Assembly: GCA_030018605.1 (NCBI GenBank)
Contig: JASEHP010000071.1
Location: 1 to 7,657, forward strand
Origin: Thermodesulfovibrionales bacterium
GTDB taxonomy: Bacteria > Nitrospirota > Thermodesulfovibrionia > Thermodesulfovibrionales > UBA1546
DNA length: 7,657 bases
Direction: 5' to 3'
The translations under genes and the position numbers were made by a program. Of the stretch, positions 6,203 through 7,657 are shown one piece after another (position 1 is the stretch's first letter; every line of letters begins with the position of its first letter). The notes beneath the pieces were generated by a model that saw only the letters and a list, made by a program, of their open reading frames with translations, was not told the origin of the DNA and did not search any database.

Positions 6203-7234
6203 ATGAGAATAGAAAGAAAATTCAATGTCATAACTCTCATAGTAATCGCATTTTTTACAGCGGCAAATATTGCTTTTTACTTTCTTGCCCATCACTTACT
6301 TGAAAGCAAAACAGCCCTTTTACTATGCCTTGCCGGCTGCATCTCACTGGCGGTTATTGCGCTCCTCGTTATAAGAAGATATGTAACAAGGAATATCGTG
6401 CTGCCGCTTAATAACATATACGCAGGCAGTTCATCGATGATAACTGAAATCAGCGAAGGAAACTTTAATAATAAGATTGATATTAAAACAGAAGATGAGT
6501 TTGAAGACCTTGCAGATAATTTTAACAGGATGGCCTCGGTATTGCAGGCAAGAGAAACAGCGCTTAAGGGTGTATCGGAAAAGGAACAGAATGTCATACG
6601 GTCCCTTGCAATGCTTACCGAGATGATGGGCTTTATAACCTCAGAGGTTAAATTTGAGTCAATTCTACAGACATTTCTTGAGATGACAAGAAGCCTCTTA
6701 AAGGCAGAGCACAGTGGAAATTTTATATTTGAAGGAGAATCAAAAAAGCTTAACCTTTTCAAGACTACTATGAAGGGAGAAAATGCTCGGTCTCTTGCCT
6801 GCGCCAAAACAATGCTCACGGGACCTCTCGGGGAGGCGATAAAAACCTCCTCCGTATTAAAAATAAATGAGCTCACAGCGGAATTTCCTCCTAATCATCC
6901 CGTTGTTAAAAATTTTATAGCCCTTCCAGTTTCCTCATCAAACGCTAAGATGTCGGCGCTATTAATCGCAATAAATAAACATGGCGGTTTCACTTCGGAT
7001 GATGAAGACACGCTTTTCAGTTTTGCGTTTCAGGCTTTTCAGTCGCTTGTCCTTCATGAAGAGATTGCGCGGCTTGCCGTAACAGACGGGCTTACCGGGC
7101 TTTACAATCACAGGGCTTTTCAGGAAAAACTCTCTGAAGAAATAAACAGGGCAGAGAGGTATTTAAAGACATTCTCTTTGGTCATGCTTGACATAGACCA
7201 TTTTAAGTCTTTTAATGACATCTACGGACACTAG
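6203..7234 (+). CDS. Membrane HAMP-GAF-GGDEF diguanylate cyclase, cut by in-frame TAG
   Basis: The frame opens 5 nt after mnmG with no clear ribosome-binding site, so it is probably translationally coupled. Two membrane helices (about 8-30 and 37-58) are separated by only a few residues, so there is almost no periplasmic sensor. A HAMP linker (about 60-115, ending in a coiled coil) follows, then a GAF-like domain (about 140-285) and the start of a GGDEF domain: LAVTDGLTGLYNHRAF (291-306) and LDIDHFKSFNDIYGH (329-343). TAG at 7232-7234 stops translation at residue 343, within the cyclase fold and before the GGEEF loop. The truncated product should lack cyclase activity. The same frame runs on to 7579 with the rest of the domain, for a 458-codon gene counting the TAG. 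Many relatives carry Gln at this position (YGHQAGD), one C-to-T change from TAG. Confidence 0.9.
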   Translation: MRIERKFNVITLIVIAFFTAANIAFYFLAHHLLESKTALLLCLAGCISLAVIALLVIRRYVTRNIVLPLNNIYAGSSSMITEISEGNFNNKIDIKTEDEFEDLADNFNRMASVLQARETALKGVSEKEQNVIRSLAMLTEMMGFITSEVKFESILQTFLEMTRSLLKAEHSGNFIFEGESKKLNLFKTTMKGENARSLACAKTMLTGPLGEAIKTSSVLKINELTAEFPPNHPVVKNFIALPVSSSNAKMSALLIAINKHGGFTSDDEDTLFSFAFQAFQSLVLHEEIARLAVTDGLTGLYNHRAFQEKLSEEINRAERYLKTFSLVMLDIDHFKSFNDIYGH

Positions 7235-7579
7235 GCAGGCGACCATGCTTTGAAAGAAATATCAAACATTATAAGAGGCGAGTTAAGAACCGTTGATTTC
7301 CCTGCAAGATACGGCGGAGAGGAGTTTATAATCATACTGCCTGAGACATCTGTAGACGGCGCTCTGATTGTCGCAGAGAGGATAAGGCGCGCAGTAGCCG
7401 GGCACCAATTCATGTCCGAAGGTAGCGAAAGGCTGCTGCTCACTATAAGCGCAGGCATTGCCTGTTACCCTGATGACGCAACTTCAAAGGAAGATCTTAT
7501 AAAGAAGGCTGACCATGCTTTATATTTTGCAAAAGACCGCGGAAGGAATACGGTCTGCACCTACAAGGGAACCATTTGA
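7235..7579 (+). pseudogene. C-terminal half of the GGDEF domain, in frame after the TAG
   Basis: These 114 codons, in the same frame as the upstream gene and ending at TGA 7577-7579, complete the GGDEF domain. They begin AGDHALKEIS, which directly continues FNDIYGH. The inhibitory I-site RTVD (362-365 in whole-gene numbering) is followed after five residues by the active-site loop GGEEF (371-375). ISAGIACYP and the closing KADHALYFAKDRGRN match the family end. All catalytic and regulatory residues are kept and no frameshift is seen. The first possible internal start is TTG at 7250, without a good ribosome-binding site; a protein made from it would be a non-functional half domain. Type is given as pseudogene because the part is not reached without readthrough of TAG. 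A base-call error or true suppression would make the whole 6203-7579 one active gene. Confidence 0.85.
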
Positions 7580-7657
7580 TAGATATATCCTTGCAGTGAC
7601 CTCTCCGTGTCAAATCATTTAACATGGTAACCGAAGCTTCTTCTGTTGAATCATGAA

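Noticed and set aside
6292..6876. 194-codon minus-strand open frame
   Set aside because: It lies antisense to the HAMP-GAF part of the cyclase. The plus-strand frame has clear domains, and the antisense translation is Ser/Leu-rich with no recognisable motif.
7580..7657. Possible terminator or new gene start after the cyclase
   Set aside because: No hairpin with a T-run is seen. The ATG at 7624 gives only ten codons before a stop, and the minus-strand TTGACA here has no properly spaced -10.

Overview
The window looks like chromosomal DNA of a Gram-negative, probably anaerobic bacterium of the Nitrospirota/Desulfobacterota type. This is a low-confidence inference from the moderate GC content, frequent AGG, ATA and CTT codons, and a set of genes (TauE/SafE permease, tandem UspA, GGDEF regulator) common in those groups. 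No rRNA or tRNA gene, CRISPR array or intact insertion sequence is visible, and no complete novel defence or biosynthetic system can be supported.

Layout: (a) About 64-142 holds a short decayed remnant of a transposase/integrase C-terminus in two frames. (b) Three genes on the minus strand (2506 down to 202) form one probable operon: a TauE/SafE anion permease with a signal peptide, a small three-helix membrane protein, and a tandem UspA stress protein. A sigma70-like promoter sits at 2578-2607, and a five-unit heptanucleotide repeat lies between the first two genes. (c) A second minus-strand pair (4022 down to 2656) is a YacP/Rae1-like NYN ribonuclease and a PAP2-family membrane phosphatase, overlapping by ATGA. 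(d) The 291-bp divergent intergenic region (4023-4313) is mostly filled by a 184-bp imperfect palindrome with 18-bp terminal arms and flanking TATCA direct repeats. It looks like a MITE or foldback repeat and lies between two GGTATAAT promoter-like boxes. (e) On the plus strand, mnmG (tRNA U34 modification) is followed 5 nt later by a membrane-bound HAMP-GAF-GGDEF diguanylate cyclase. A single in-frame TAG cuts that gene inside the GGDEF domain; everything after the stop is still in frame and well conserved.

The two points most worth following are the in-frame amber codon in the diguanylate cyclase (recent nonsense mutation, base-call error or readthrough) and the MITE-like palindrome between the divergent promoters. 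The permease, small membrane protein and UspA genes probably work together in anion or sulfur-compound export and stress response. The PAP2/NYN pair and the mnmG/cyclase pair look like co-transcribed housekeeping or regulatory genes without a clear shared pathway.
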